Assembly (NCBI GenBank): GCA_036850595.1
Contig: CM072159.1
Coordinates: 4,367,978 to 4,431,977 of the forward strand
Length of the DNA: 64,000 nt
From: Rhyacichthys aspro
Taxonomy: Eukaryota; Chordata; Actinopteri; Gobiiformes; Rhyacichthyidae
Direction: 5' to 3'
A model generated the notes under the pieces. The model was not told the origin of the DNA and made no database searches. It worked only from the letters and a program-made list of their open reading frames with translations. The position numbers were made by a program, and so were the translations under genes. This document shows positions 1-13,181 of this stretch, one piece after another (positions within the stretch are counted from its first letter, which is position 1; each line of letters opens with the position of its first letter).

Positions 1-584
1 GACATGTTGCAAAGACAAGAGTCCATTGTTATATTGTGTCTGTAATTATTTGTTTAGACAGTCATCTTGTATTTAGAAATAGACATAAACACACTGTACT
101 AATTTCCTTTATTCTGGTTATCTGGAGACTGAAGCAAGCAACCCGACATCCTCAAAGGTGCAGTGAGTGTAAGAACCTGTGTAAGGTTTATTCTTCATGA
201 TTTTAATAGATGAGAACTTTCAGACTATGACAATAAGGTGTAGCTAATCACATAAATGGGTGATTACACTCATTCAACAAAAGCATGTTCTCATTTCTGG
301 TTTGTCTGCACAGCTAGTCAACATTGAATCAATGGCACCAAAAATAGAGAAGTACTGTAAATGGTGCAACTGCTCCAGCTGCAGCGGCATCTTTATTTAC
401 ATACAGAGACGTTTAAGATGGCAAGTTTGGAAGAAAAACATCTCTTCTGCTAGGGTTCAATGTATTGGCCTATTTTCTTTATTACATGTGTAGTGTTGTA
501 GACACTTCTCTTGTCATATGCCTCCAACCTGGCGGCAGGAAAGTTTTTTGGAGTTTTCTGTTCAGTCCTCGGGGGTTCTGTTCT

Positions 585-898
585 GGATTTGAACAGGTTT
601 TATTTGGTTTTGAACAGGTTTTAGTTGGATTTTACCAGCTTTTATTTTTATTTCAACAGGTTTTTGTTGGATTTCAACAGGTTTTTGTTGGATTTCAGCA
701 GGTTTTGGTTGAATTTCAACAGGTTTTGTTTGGATTTGAACTAATTTTAGTTGGATTTGAACAGATTTTATTTGGATTTAAAACATTTCATTTGATTTGA
801 ACAGGTTTTATTTGGATTGGTGCATGTTTTAGTTGGATTTCAACAGGTTTTGGTTGAATTTGAACAGGTTTAGTTGGATTTGAACAGGTTTTAATTGG
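585..898 (+). repeat. 21-bp minisatellite, about 15 degenerate units
   Basis: The unit is close to gaacaggttttagttggattt, repeated end to end with point changes. Because 21 is a multiple of 3, one frame stays open through most of the array and would encode a seven-residue repeat of the FQQVLVG type. There is no sign that it is translated, and the frame closes within the array. It is best read as an intronic or intergenic minisatellite. Confidence 0.85.
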
Positions 899-1010
899 AA
901 CTGATCTTATATTCTGTAAAACCACCACCGATATAAGGCATTACCCAACACTGAAAGGTTGTGACTAGACGTCTGCAGAGATCTAGAGAAAAAGGAAAGC
1001 TAAATGTGAA

Positions 1011-1029
1011 CTTTTTTTTTTTTTTTTTG
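1011..1029 (+). repeat. poly(T) tract
   Basis: An uninterrupted run of T of about 18 bases. It could be the poly(A) tail of an old reverse-strand retroelement, but no element body was recognised next to it. Confidence 0.6.
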
Positions 1030-4000
1030 CATACTATTATCAAAATGTGAACATAACACTAATTAAATGCACATTTGTTATCACAGATATTAACCCCATT
1101 TACATTTTAGAAGTTAAAAATAGCCTTTTCTTTTCAGTAATTGGCTATTACTGGCCACAAGCAAGAAGAACGCTTTACAATGTACCATTTGTCATCATTA
1201 CTAAAACAGTAAACATTTAGTGGAGGAAATTAGATCAATAGACACAATTAAAGTGCTTTCATTAATATGCAGCACATTTATCTGCACTGACTGGCACTGT
1301 AAGTAATCTAACTGTCCAACAAACAGCATTAGTCCACAGTTCACCAATGGGACTAGCATCTACTGGCCAACGAACGCTTACGCTGGATCACTGATGAATC
1401 TACTGATCCCCATAGTGAGATGTTCGAGGACAACATCAGCCATTCGGGTCAGGTTCATAGAAAAAAAACAACTTCAAATCAAACTTACTTCAGATATGTT
1501 TTATACTACAGTTTTCTGATCTGTCACACTCACCCAGCATTACCGCTTTCTTTTCTGTAACCTTTTGAATCAAAGGAAAGCGAAGGTCAGCCTTGAGGCT
1601 TTAGAGAACAATGTCAACACTGAAGTGGCTGCTACTTGCATGAACTCGGAGAGACAGTGAGGTCGCGGGGGTTAAACGGCTCGCTCTGACTCATCTCTTG
1701 TCAATAAGGCCAGGACTGGGGCCACTCAACAGCTGCTCATCACCGAGAAACACAGCCAGGGTTTGTAAGACAGAGGAGCCGACAAGCTGCAGGAACAAGC
1801 AGGGGTCGGCTACACATGGTTTCATAACAGGAGTGGCAGGGAACTTTGACCTTTTGGGAATTTGGGAAGCAAATTTGTCCCATGTGACAGGATGTGTGTG
1901 AGATGTCCAGATGACTTAGGTCAGGATTAGTTCAGTTAAATACATTAGTATATGTTAAAAGTCCTGTACTTTTTACATTCATATTTTATTTTCAGACCAA
2001 CAGAGTGAGCACTGTAGTAGAAAGCAGTAGTAGAGAGTAGAAAAGTAGTGTAAAAAATGGCTTGCTAGCTCTACTTAGTCCATCAAAATTTTTAAATAAT
2101 GCGTTATGACAGTTGCTATAATATGTAGCTTTGGCGTCAACTTAATTATTCTTCGTCAATGTCCACCTTGTCCTCTAAAGGCGCTCTTTACCATCTTGTG
2201 TTGATGCACCCTGTTTATAAGCAACATTAATACAAAGCGGTTTAACCATAATGTTCACTGAAAAGTATGAGATGAAAGAAAAACTGGCATGAAGAACAAA
2301 TTTACTACATGTTATTCACGCAAGCACGATCATTGACCTTGGGCTAAAGAAGAAAACTGCTTTACCATAAACAAAAAGTCCCAAATATAATCTAATTTCC
2401 AAATCTGACAAAAGTACAATGGCCTTAACTCATTAGTAATCAAATTTAACTCGCTGGGTTGCAAAGTCGGTGTCTTTTTTTAAGACCATACAGTGGCCAA
2501 GCATTTCTCTTGATACGATAAACACACTTGGTCAGCACTGAGTCACCATTAGACTTTACCTCAGTACATCAGTAAAGAATGAGTTTGTACACTGACCAAA
2601 TGTTGGTATAACACATTATTACTAACAGAACACTATGTTAAGGGCTTGTTTACCTGCTGTTTTTCTTACAGAAATAGGATTACAGTAAACAGCATTATTT
2701 GTTATTTGTAGTTAATGTAGCACATAATAGAACAAACAAGACCATGGGTTATTTAATCCTCCTTCAACAGTGCCTGTCATGGGCTGAGCTGCACTCATAA
2801 AATTGCACGGCCATGTGTATGTTTAGTATTATAATGTACAAGGAAAAGGTTGAGAAAATTGCATCAATTGATTTTCAGCTTAAGGATGAAATGCTAACTG
2901 GATTTGCAGTTTACTAGAGTTGAGTGCTTTGGAGCCGCATCAAAGGACTATGCCCTGGGCTCTAAATGGTGGCTATGACCGGGTCTTGTGATACTGCTTT
3001 TATAACTAAAGCGGATTCTTCAACGTTTACCTAAGCCTTTTTGCTCATAAAATATATTTAAAAGTAGGTGGATGAAAGGTTATTGTGGCTCTGCACAGGT
3101 TACTATAATGCAGGGCAATCTCAGAAATGCTGAACAGAAACCCTCACCCAGTTCAATCCACTTTATAATGTCATAATCCACCTCAGTATTGATTTATGTT
3201 ACTGGTCACCTTCAAAATGCCACACAGTTTTATTGGAATAGTCTTCAGAAGATTATGATATTGATATAACATATCACAAATGATTTTGATTGATTGTCTT
3301 TCTTATTTTGCTTTTTACATTTTTCACATTAGAGTGTATCCCCATGTTACACATTAGGTAAGATGGAAAGACCTCTGCACATGTTTCTATATGTTAGCAT
3401 GTTTTGAAATATTCAAATTTTCTGTGTTAAGAATTAACACTTGTGTACTTCTGCTCATTATCATTAAAAGAAGGCTCAGAAAGTGCTGTCTTGGGTAGCT
3501 CTGTTATATTACTGCCAATAGATGGAGTTATTTTTCACCCTCCTTACTTAGATATCTTACACAAGCCATAAAAGTAGTAGTATATATGATTAAAATATAA
3601 TGAATGAAATGAAAGCTGGAATGCGCAAATGGATATTTATTCTTCAAAAAACTACACTACCCTAAATGCCAAAGGAATAATGTAGCCTACTGAAAATGTT
3701 GCTTTTATGACATTGGAAAATATCTGAAATCCTGAATGTCACTCTCAAATAAGATTTTGCAGAGCTCCAGGACAGGCAGCCCCGAATTAAATAATTTCCA
3801 ACATATTGCACGAAGCACCTTTTCATTGTATGAAAATGATGAGCACTGAGCACATTTCCACAGTTTCCAGTGAAATCTATGCTAATGTCCCAACAGTAGC
3901 CCTTTAAAGTGAAGGGAATGCAAAGTCAGGCCTACCTCCTTTGTTATAAACATATTAATAGAGACTCTCTTTATACGCATTATTAATATACACACACTAT

Positions 4001-5732
4001 ACAGGGCAAAAAAGTCCTCATTCTAATTTCTTTTGCAGAACTTGAAAACAGACAATTTTCAATGTGCTGCTAATGGTTCTGATCGAGAGGGAAAACCTAG
4101 CAATGGGCTCCTCATGAAACTCTGCTGTTACTGTCATGTGACATCCAGAGCCATATGTAGTCCTGAAGGTGGACAATGTAAAAAACTGTAATATAGTTTG
4201 TTTCAGAAAAGCCTTTTGTTGCACCTTTGGAGCTGTATGTGTGCCTGTGTCTATAGTACATTTGTGTGTGTTGCCCACACACCACAGTCCTGCCTCAGTG
4301 TCGACTGTGTACACTGAAGTGCACCTCTGAGCTGTGGAGCAGTGTGCAGCATGCAGTGCAGCTATGTGTTTTACAGCTGGAGAAGTGTATAATTAAAAGT
4401 GTTAGAGAAGCAGCGAGAGTGTCCCCAGATGAGAAATATGATGATGTTACATAATCCCCATCATTATCACTGAACACATTTTTTATACACAGCATGATTT
4501 AAAAACAGCTGTTTAGGTTCACTGCGTCCAGTAATCCTCCCAAATTATGTGCATTATTGCATAACTTCCCTCTAATCTGAGACGGAAGTGGTTTGCACAT
4601 GCATAGAGTTGCTTTGGTAAACTATTGGACTATATAGCTCTATATAGGGAACTGATGATGACACCCACAAATTATTTAGAATTTATGCAGTCTTGGGTCT
4701 TTCATCTTTGCTTTGCTGTTGCAGAAGTTCTGTAGTGATTTATTATTAAATTTAAACCAGAGAAGATCAAAGTGTCTCATTAAAAAGCGTCAAATGCCAC
4801 ATGATTCTAAATGTCAAACCACCCTCCATGCTAAATGTAGAGTGATTTCTTTAATATTCAAGGATTTATTTTTATATTTTAAAGGAAAAATAAATGCTGT
4901 ATTGATGTTGAGTCAGATCACGTTCCACCTACAGCAGCTTTCACTGTCACCTGTTGAAGCTTGAGGTCCTTGTGTCTTTTTATCTGTGGATCTCTTCAGA
5001 TCTGATCTTGACGGCTCTTGTGCCAGTTTCAATGACTTCTGACCTGAGAGTGATAAGCAGCTGACAAGATCTGTTTTATGTTCCTTCACGTCTTACTTAC
5101 TGCCACCTACTCTTTTCTGCACATCTCTTTTTTTCTGTCGTCAAGACATCGATTTAAACTATGAATACAATGAAATGGGAAAAAAAAACTATTTCAATTG
5201 TTTCTATTTCTATTTAATTTTCTTTTAATCAGTGGAAAAAAACAATAATAAACACAGTCGTCATTTACATAGACAAGTTCTTCTCTTAATATACAGTGTG
5301 TATACACATTAACCAATACTTATGCATACATACACTCATATGTGTGTTCAAATCCACTAGTCCTTTACCATTCTATTACACTGAGCCTCTTCATTTGCAT
5401 ATTGTCTCAATATTCACTGTTTGTACGTTTGTTTGAAGTGCTCCAGTGTAGTGCTACCCTTTAATACATCATCCAGCTCATTCTACAAATCAAACCCACA
5501 CATTCTTTTCAAACTTGTACAAACATAAAGCTTTTTCAAATAAAATTTCCCTCTAAAATTATAATTTCTCTTCCGGTCACAAAACATTCCTGGCTATATT
5601 TTGAATACATAGCAAGGAATTAAATTATGGCTTGCTTTATACAGTATTTGTAAAGTTTATCCCCATTTTTAATGCTTGTGACTTTAGGAAGCGTGAATTT
5701 GATGTGTTTCCTGACAATGTGTGGGGTATGGA

Positions 5733-5945
5733 GCTGCAGGCGAAAAATCTTGTCCTTGTAGTTTGGCAAGTAAGGATTTGAGTGACTTTGACAAGGACCA
5801 GATTGTGATGGTCAGACAGCATCTCCAAAATTGCAGCTTTTATGGGCTGTTATCGACTGTAGTGGTCTTTAATAAAAGTGGTGCAAGGAAGTGCAGTGAG
5901 CGTGCACAGGACAGGATTCAGAATCCTGTGGCAAGGCGTTAAGGG
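5733..5945 (+). pseudogene. decayed Tc1-like transposase fragment, copy 1
   Basis: The frame from about 5776 reads LSDFDKDQIVMVRQ, which resembles the start of the helix-turn-helix region of Tc1-like transposases from fish genomes. The DNA around the gacagcatctccaaa word and the aataaaagtggtgcaaggaa word also follows that family, judged from memory. The frame is short and the rest of the transposase (catalytic DDE domain) is absent. It is a dead fragment. Confidence 0.55.
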
Positions 5946-6080
5946 AGCGGTGCACAAGAAAAACAAAAAAATCTAATGGACTGAAGTAACGTTAAAAAGA
6001 ATGAGCCAGAATTAGTCCACAATAATGTAAGAGACTGAGACAGGCAACCATTCATTTATTTAAATTAGTACTGCTCCAGG

Positions 6081-6200
6081 TTGAGCTATTTGACAATGCC
6101 CATGTAGATGGCTAAACAGCATCTCCAAACAGCAGCTTAAATATTCCAACACTGCAGTGGTCAGTAATAAAAGAGGTCCAAGGAAAAGCAGTAAACCAGA
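6081..6200 (+). pseudogene. decayed Tc1-like transposase fragment, copy 2
   Basis: This segment repeats copy 1 about 300 bases downstream. It shares acagcatctccaaa, a cagcagctt-like word, ctgcagtggtc, taataaaag and caaggaa in the same order, with many substitutions and small gaps. Sequence on either side is not shared, so it is either a second insertion or a short rearranged duplicate. No open frame survives. Confidence 0.5.
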
Positions 6201-8654
6201 ATATGGCGTCTGTGGGATATGTGGTCGAGTCTAGGCAGATATAACAGCTCTGCTGCTGACTAGGGGTTGGCTTTTAAAGCAAAACCCATAATCATTTATC
6301 CCTGGGGCCAGATCATCTATTAATTGATTAATCACTCTAACCCGACCTGCTTCTTCCAATACTAATTTCCGTCTCCTTAGGTTAAACATATTTCTGTTTG
6401 TGCTGCTGTACAAGTCCGACCTCAGAACGAGGAAAAATATCATGATAAACTGTAGCTTGTGTAAAAACATAATTCAATACCATTATTGTAGATAAAATGT
6501 TCTTAGTATATAGCTCATAAATCTCAATGAAAGACTGAAAAATAACAAGACATCAATAATTATTAATCATGCCCCATCCTTGCTTCTAATGTCTTGATGC
6601 TAAATGCTTCAACATGGTGAATATAGTAAATTCAAGGCCCTATATTTGGTAACATGCCTGCTATGTCCACAAAAAAACAGTTAAATGACACTGTTTTAAA
6701 AGGTTGGGATATACATAAGTCCCAGTACAATCTTTGATGTTTACAAGTCTGAACAACAGAAGGATCCCTTGAGGATGGATCAGAATCTTCACCAGCCCTT
6801 CCCAGCTGAGGTCGCTTCCTCTCCTTCCCCATCTTTACTTTTAGCCGCGTGTCTCTTGTGAACACAGTGTTTTGTGGGGTTAAGCGTTGACTTTGGTTTT
6901 TCACTCTGGCTCCGAACACAAACACATGAGCTCATGCATGGATGCTGACAGTCTCACCCGCAGCCAGTCACCGTCGCTCTGCCGTCACCTCTGCAAACAG
7001 TGAGCACTGCTGACAGCTAGATAGATGATAAAGTTTGTGGTTTCTGACAGAGCAGAACAATGACCTTGCTATGTGTCTGCAAACACACAACACAATGATA
7101 GGGTTTGAATAAACAGTCAGAGGGGAGGATTTTGGAAAGGTTTAAAAGTGGTCTATTATGGCTTACTGGAAGGTCAGGGTTACTTTAAAATCAGCATACA
7201 GTATATGAGGTATAAAGTAATTACTATGGCCTTCTAGGCTCCCACAGTTTTGCTCGTTACCTTGCTCTGCTGTCTTCTTTTGTCTCTCAACTGTCCCTTT
7301 ACTTCAGCTAGTCTTGTCAGGCAGCCATCTTCTTGGTACATCTCCTTAAAGTCTGGCAGTGAAGGAAGTTTTGCCTCTACACTCTTGCTCAGTCCTTACT
7401 CACTGGAGAATTGTTGAATATTTCACATTAACTGCCTTGGGGTCACTTTGTTTTAAAGTAATGCTTTTAAAATAAAGATTAATGAATTGATTTTTGTTGG
7501 TTGATATTTCTGTAACCTTGACGCTTGATACATTTAGGAGAAGTAAACTATTATAAATATATTCTGTGTGAATATAATGGACAAGATTTTTATTTCCAAA
7601 AGACTAAGGTACAAAGTTGCCCTAACTGTGTTCAATATTTTTAATCGTCTTTCATCCTTTGCTTTTGGGAGATTTCACGCAGCATTTTGTCCCTGCCACA
7701 TTTTTAACCATTTCTCATGATTATCTTCTTCTTCTATAGTCCCATCAAACACTTCCCGTCCTCTAAAGTGAGGGATGTTCTTCTGTGGTCGAGGTGGGTC
7801 AGAAAGGTCGGGACTTACAGACTCTATGAATGATAGATAGAGTGGTGATGGACTTGCAAGACAAGAATGGAAGATGACTGATTGAAGTTTAGTTTAAGCA
7901 GAGGGTCGTCAGCACTTCAGGAACCCTTTGAAACAATCACCATAATCACACATTTGGCCATTCTTTTAGAGCACAGACATCCTTTCCAAACTCATCTACC
8001 AAATCACCAAAGCACCAGGCAGTCTCAGTATCCAATCATCACTCCTCTACTCTCAGAGCTAATTGTGCTAGTAGAAATTTCAAGCTGTAGGAAGTAGAGA
8101 CAAAAAGGTTCAGTTGCCATAACAACTTCATGAAATCAGTAACACCGTATGTGATCTCGTTTAAGAAACTGTCCTGTGAGCGTTGAAGAGAAGTCCCTGA
8201 AATGTCTTTGCGGTTAGCAGCTCCGTCTGTTATATTACCGCCCCGCTCTTTGATGTCAGGGTCCACAGAGTGCTGTCCAGTCAATGACTTACAATTAAAT
8301 GACTGCAGTGGATCTCTTGTGGAGAACACTGGGGTCATAACTCACAACTACTGCACACTGCCCTTTGGATGTTCACTACTTTGTTATGTCCATTTGCATA
8401 AAGGACACCCCCGTCTTTCCAACTTTTGCAGAAATTTCCCCAGCTCAGTTAACATTGTAATGACTAACCTTTTAATATTTTCCTGTTGTTTTTAACAAGG
8501 TTCTCATCTTTGACTTTGGCGTTTGGTTTAAGCTCTTCTCAAGTAAACCTATTCTGTTTTATTTACAGGATATATGCTAAATTAAATTGCCATTGCAATT
8601 TCTATACTTAGACCGTTTTATTTCTTCATATACAAGATGGACTCGTAATTGGCA

Positions 8655-9438
8655 ACTGACTGACTGTGTGTGTGCTGTCAGTGAGTATGTGAAGAGCACT
8701 GGTAAGTGGCTCAATTTTAGCTATACTGTGTATTCCAATACCATTATTAAATTGGCTGATGACACGACAGTGGTCAGCCTAATAACAGGGGGAGATGAGT
8801 CGGTGTACAGGGAGGAGGTCCAGGCACTGTCCAAATGCTGCCTCAACAACAACCTGGAGCTGAATACCAAGAAAACAAAGGAGATGGTCATCAATATCAG
8901 GAGGAACAGGACTGATCCAGTTCCACTCTACATCAATGGTGATGAGGTGGAGCGGGTCTCCACCTTCAAGTTCCTGGGAACAACCATCTGCCAGGACCTC
9001 TCATGGACTGAAAATACAACTGCTGTAGTGAAGAAGTCCCAGCAGAGACTGCACTTACTAAGACTGCTCCACAAAAACAATCGGCAGGAAAACCTACTGG
9101 TAACTTTCTACCGCTCTACCATCGAGAGTGTCCTGGCCTACTGCCTCTCAGTGTGGTACTCCGGCTGCTCCTCCGCCAACAGGAAAGCTCTGCAGAGAGT
9201 CATCAAAACAGCAGAAAAAATCATTGGCTGCTCCCTGCCTTCTCTGGCGGAGATAACACAAGCTAGATGTCTCAACAGGGCCTGGGGTATAATGAAGGAC
9301 AGTACCCACCCTGGGCATGAATTGTTTACTCTCCTGCCCTCTGGAAGGCAATACAGGACTTTTAAAAGCAGGACAAATAGATTAAAAAACTGTTTTTATC
9401 CATGGGCTGTAAGGACTCTCAACAGCAGAAAGTCATAG
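8655..9438 (+). pseudogene. L2/CR1-group LINE reverse transcriptase, C-terminal part, 5'-truncated
   Basis: An open frame of roughly 260 recognisable codons encodes the end of a non-LTR retrotransposon reverse transcriptase. SNTIIKLADDTTVV contains the catalytic ADD of the palm, with L where F or Y is usual. It is followed by LNTKKTKEMVINIRR, FKFLGTTI (thumb region) and the conserved C-terminal blocks FYRSTIES, SVWYSGCS, DSTHPGHELFTLLPSGRQYR and NRLKNCFYPWAVRTLN. The endonuclease and N-terminal reverse transcriptase are missing, so it cannot move by itself. The upstream part between DCVCAV and SNTIIK has extra residues compared with my memory of the family. The clade (L2 against a neighbour) is uncertain. 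Confidence 0.85.
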
Positions 9439-9653
9439 ATTTCAGTCTTGCTTTTACGTGCAATAACAGAACATTTTAATGTGCAATACAATTTTAACAT
9501 GCAGGGTATTTAATTGGGTATTTAATTGGGTATTTATTATGTTTGTTTGTGTGATTGTCTGTTCTCTATGCACTGATCAGATGTGGCACTTTAATCTCAT
9601 TGTACTGCTGTGCAATGACAAAAAAAGCTTTCTATTCTATTCTGTTCTATTCA
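9439..9653 (+). mobile_element. 3' UTR and (TTCTA)n tail of the LINE
   Basis: The non-coding tail after the reverse transcriptase stop runs to caatgacaaaaaaagctt followed by tctattctattctgttctatt. An end of this kind, a short pentanucleotide repeat after a caatgaca word, is typical of fish L2-like LINEs (from memory). It fixes the plus-strand orientation and the 3' boundary. Confidence 0.7.
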
Positions 9654-10019
9654 AGCATTTAGTCCACATCAGCTTTAATCTAAAAACACAAATCAGTGAA
9701 TTAGAACTATATAATACTGGACACCAACACCACATGTAGAACACAGCAGCCAACATACTTGAGTCGAACTAAAGTGTAACAGTGGAATACACATTTTTTT
9801 GTGTTTTCAAGTGTTTTTTACTGCCTCTAAAGGGGATAATTATATGTGTTTACCTTTCAAGCTTAAATATGTGAATGCAAAATAGCCCTGCTGTTGCTGC
9901 CTCGTGGACATGTGTTTTGTTTTTGTTTTATGTTTAACACAAGTCATTCATCATTCATACATTCAGTTAACATGATGTCAGACATTGTTTTTATTTATTT
10001 ATTGATTTTTCTAGAATAG

Positions 10020-10157
10020 TCTTAGCCCAGCGACTAACTGGTCATTGTCCAGGATGTACCCCACTTCAGGGCCAAAGCTGCTGGGATAGGCTCCAGCTTC
10101 CCCTAACCCTTAACAGGAATAAGCAGAAGAAAGTGAAGGGATGAATAAATGAATGAA
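10020..10157 (+). repeat. SINE 3' fragment, same family as the element at 33817
   Basis: Words such as gtcattgtccaggatgtacc, gctgggataggctccagc and a gaatgaatgaa-like end match, in order, the 3' half of the better preserved SINE at 33817-34217. The tRNA-like head is absent. Confidence 0.7.
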
Positions 10158-11369
10158 CACTAATGCCATGTAGAACAGGTCATAAGAATATAGCTTGTTT
10201 TTGTGACCCATAAAATAATACAGCTTGTTTCTTTAGGTCAACAGTGAACTCTTGTGTTAATATGACAAATGTTAATAAAACTCAAAAATGGCTAGTGTAA
10301 ATAAATGATGTTTATTAGCCATGTTTTTATCTGTCCCTATCGTATTGGAGCTGTTTAGATAGTCTCTTAACTCAGAGAACCATGGTTACACAGTGTAACC
10401 TCAGTTTAATCCTTTAGCACCTCTTCAATGGCATTTTCATTGTTTTAATGCTGAGCTGCATAGTTGTTTATTTTGTCCATTGAGGTAATATTTTGGCTAA
10501 CAATACCTGTTGCTGTCTGCAGGAATCAGGCGCTCTTTGAGCATTCAGGCTCTTGCACTTGTCCCTCACTTACTTACAACTTCTTTTTAGAACAGAACCT
10601 ACATTGTTGATACTGTCACAGAAGGTACAGAGCAGAACAAGAAGTCTGATGCTACACTGTTTCTGAGTAGTATTTCCAGAGTGCTGTAAACTGGTGATGA
10701 CTTTTTGAGGTCCTTGTTTGGATGGGAAAAATAATAGAAAAGTCCTTGGATTGATGCTGAGCAAAACAGCGAAATTGATATTTTTTATGTTGTTGTTCTG
10801 TACTGTATGGGCTCTCAACAGAACATTACGACTTACTCTGAAATGAGACAAAAATATTGTGATTGCTGGACTGACGTTTTGGATTGCTGTTTTCTGCCTA
10901 TGTGTGTGTCTTAATAATGCAAGATTAAAGAAGAGCGAAGTCCCAGCCATCTGCCCCCTCACACTGCAGTTAATCACAGATTTAGAATGAAGAAAAAACG
11001 CATGCGGGCGCCTTCGTGTCTTTAATCATATGTTGTTTACTTTCTCTGCATGGGAGAAAGATGTCTTTTAAAAGTGCTTTGCATGTTTCCTTTTAAGTCA
11101 TCAACAAGTCATTAACAATAACAACAAAATAAGAGCAACAAGAGCAAATTCACTATGGGCACAAATGAACTTACACTATTACACACTTGAGCATGTGTTA
11201 CACTTGAACGAACATTGAGCATGGTCTGAAAGCAGCAAAGGAATTTGTAAGAGTTTACTGCTCACTGGCTCTAACAGTAAGGACTTCATCTCTTTCTTGT
11301 CCAATTTGCTGAATAAAATTAAAACAGTCAAGTAAAATATTAGCATCTGGTAGCAGCAATGACAAGGCA

Positions 11370-11490
11370 AGACAACTTTGTTTATGTAGCACTAATTACA
11401 ACAAAACTTTATTAGAGAAAATCCCGCAGTCCCCCCCGGGGCAAGCACCATGGCCACAGAGGAGAGGAAAAAACTCCCTTTAACAGATAA
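11370..11490 (+). repeat. dispersed fish repeat fragment (unclassified)
   Basis: It contains caaggcaagacaactttg-ttatgtagcac followed by a gaggaaaaaactcccttta word. I recall both as parts of common teleost dispersed repeats. Boundaries and class are not determinable here. Confidence 0.35.
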
Positions 11491-11744
11491 CTTCTGAACA
11501 CATAGATCAAATCATAACATATTTAATTATGGGTTGAGTTTAAGCATGTCTGGAGGCTAACAGCTGATGTCCAGCTGATGTGTTTAGGGTTTTGTGCAGT
11601 TTGTGATTGTGCATGTGTTATCTAAAAGAAATTGCATGCATGATAGCAGGTGCAAATGTGGGCCAGGGAGCAATTTAGGAGAATGAGCAGTGTAAAGAAG
11701 CCTTAAAAAGAATGAAATTGCTTCTAGTCAATGGATTTAAGGTT

Positions 11745-11905
11745 GAATTGTGGTCTGTCAGTGTATGTCTCAAAAATTAGCTGTGATTACCAGGTCATTG
11801 TCCATGGTGCACCCTGCCACAGACCAAAAGCTGTGGATAGGTTTCAGACCACAACCTCTAATGGGAATGAACAGAAGAAAATGAGTGCATGAATGAATAA
11901 ATATG
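11745..11905 (+). repeat. degenerate SINE 3' fragment, same family as 33817
   Basis: It shares the ordered words tctgtcagtgtatgtct, ggtcattgtccatggtgcacc, gctgtggataggtttcag and a gaatgaataaata end with the elements at 10020 and 33817, with heavy mutation. This is the oldest-looking of the three copies. Confidence 0.6.
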
Positions 11906-13181
11906 CATTCTTTATTTTTATGCTGTTACAGCTTTAATAATTTGCAATTCCCCATGCCAGCATTTGCAAGAAGAACACTGTTTCAAAAAACTAATAAAGA
12001 AGATTCATAGAATTAGGCAGTATTTTGGTTATGACACCATTCATTAGATTTAATGGGTTTGTGGGGTACCACTTGTGCACAGTAATTTGTGACTATTAGG
12101 CTGTATTATTCACTGCCTTGTATTTCTGGTGAATATACTCTATTTTATATATTCATTAGAGCACAATCAAAGCAAAATCCTCTTCAAATGTAATTCTGTG
12201 CATGTGCCCACCAGAGTAAATCAGGTTGCTCCATTTTTTGTGGACACTAGCCACTTGACACAGATGGAAACCTTTAGTAACTCATGCCTTTGAAGTGGAG
12301 AACTGAGCTATTGTTGAAGGCTGTCAACCTACAGGTGCCATGTTAACATAAAAATAATTGTAAGGCACTATGCTTGCATGCAGTATTTCTGTCTTTATTT
12401 CTGCCAACAGTTGCCTTTGTACAAATGTGCTGTGGAAGTTTTAAAAAGAGCATTTTGGAACAAGCTGCTGAATGTATAGCAGCTGTGGGTGTTAGTCATT
12501 CTGTAGCTGACCCTTTCTGCTTTAAATTCCCTACAGATAGCAAAAATTGACATAGAAATTTACAACAGGGATCAATATTGGTTTATATCATTACTTTTTT
12601 TTCTCTTCGTCCTGCCAAACCGTCGAGCATGCTGACATATCACTCAGCTCTGTGGAAAGAGCACTGAGTTGCTTTTCAACCTCAGAGTGCAAAGATCCCA
12701 TTCAACCCACAGCTCAGTGAAAGTAGAGACCTCACACATTACATGTTAGCTGTGTCAGGCCAAAACTGCGGTTCAGGACGCTGAATCACCAGCACTTTAT
12801 TTACAAACAGATTTAGACAGCCTTATTTTGGATATATCTTTACTTCTTTGCAACATTCAGATGTCTTGTCGTATTCACTTTTTATTTGTGCCATTTTTGC
12901 CACAGATATAAAAGCACATGCTGACACAGACATCTGCCCAGGAGTAAAAAAAGAAAAGCATGGCATTCATCTGAGGTGAAAATAAATGTGTTGAGAGAAG
13001 GTTTTAAGAACTGTAATGGGCTCTGCCTATACTCTGTAAAGATGTTCCAGATTTTGACATTTCTGTTTAAAAATGAAAAATAAATACCTGAGAAAATGCC
13101 TTATTATGTCTACAAGCAAACATAGATGGACACTTAGTACTTACACTAACTGTATATATACAAACTTTTATACTCTAATAC

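Noticed and set aside
465..800. A 111-codon open frame with a repeated FQQVLVG-like heptad
   Set aside because: It is the in-frame reading of a 21-bp minisatellite and has no flanking domain, splice context or homologue that I recognise.
1698..1901. A candidate first exon of mmp17
   Set aside because: It has no hydrophobic signal peptide and no convincing donor that would join at phase 0 to exon 2.
10570..10977. A 135-codon minus-strand open frame
   Set aside because: No recognised domain, composition like the surrounding AT-rich DNA, and no supporting splice sites or repeats.
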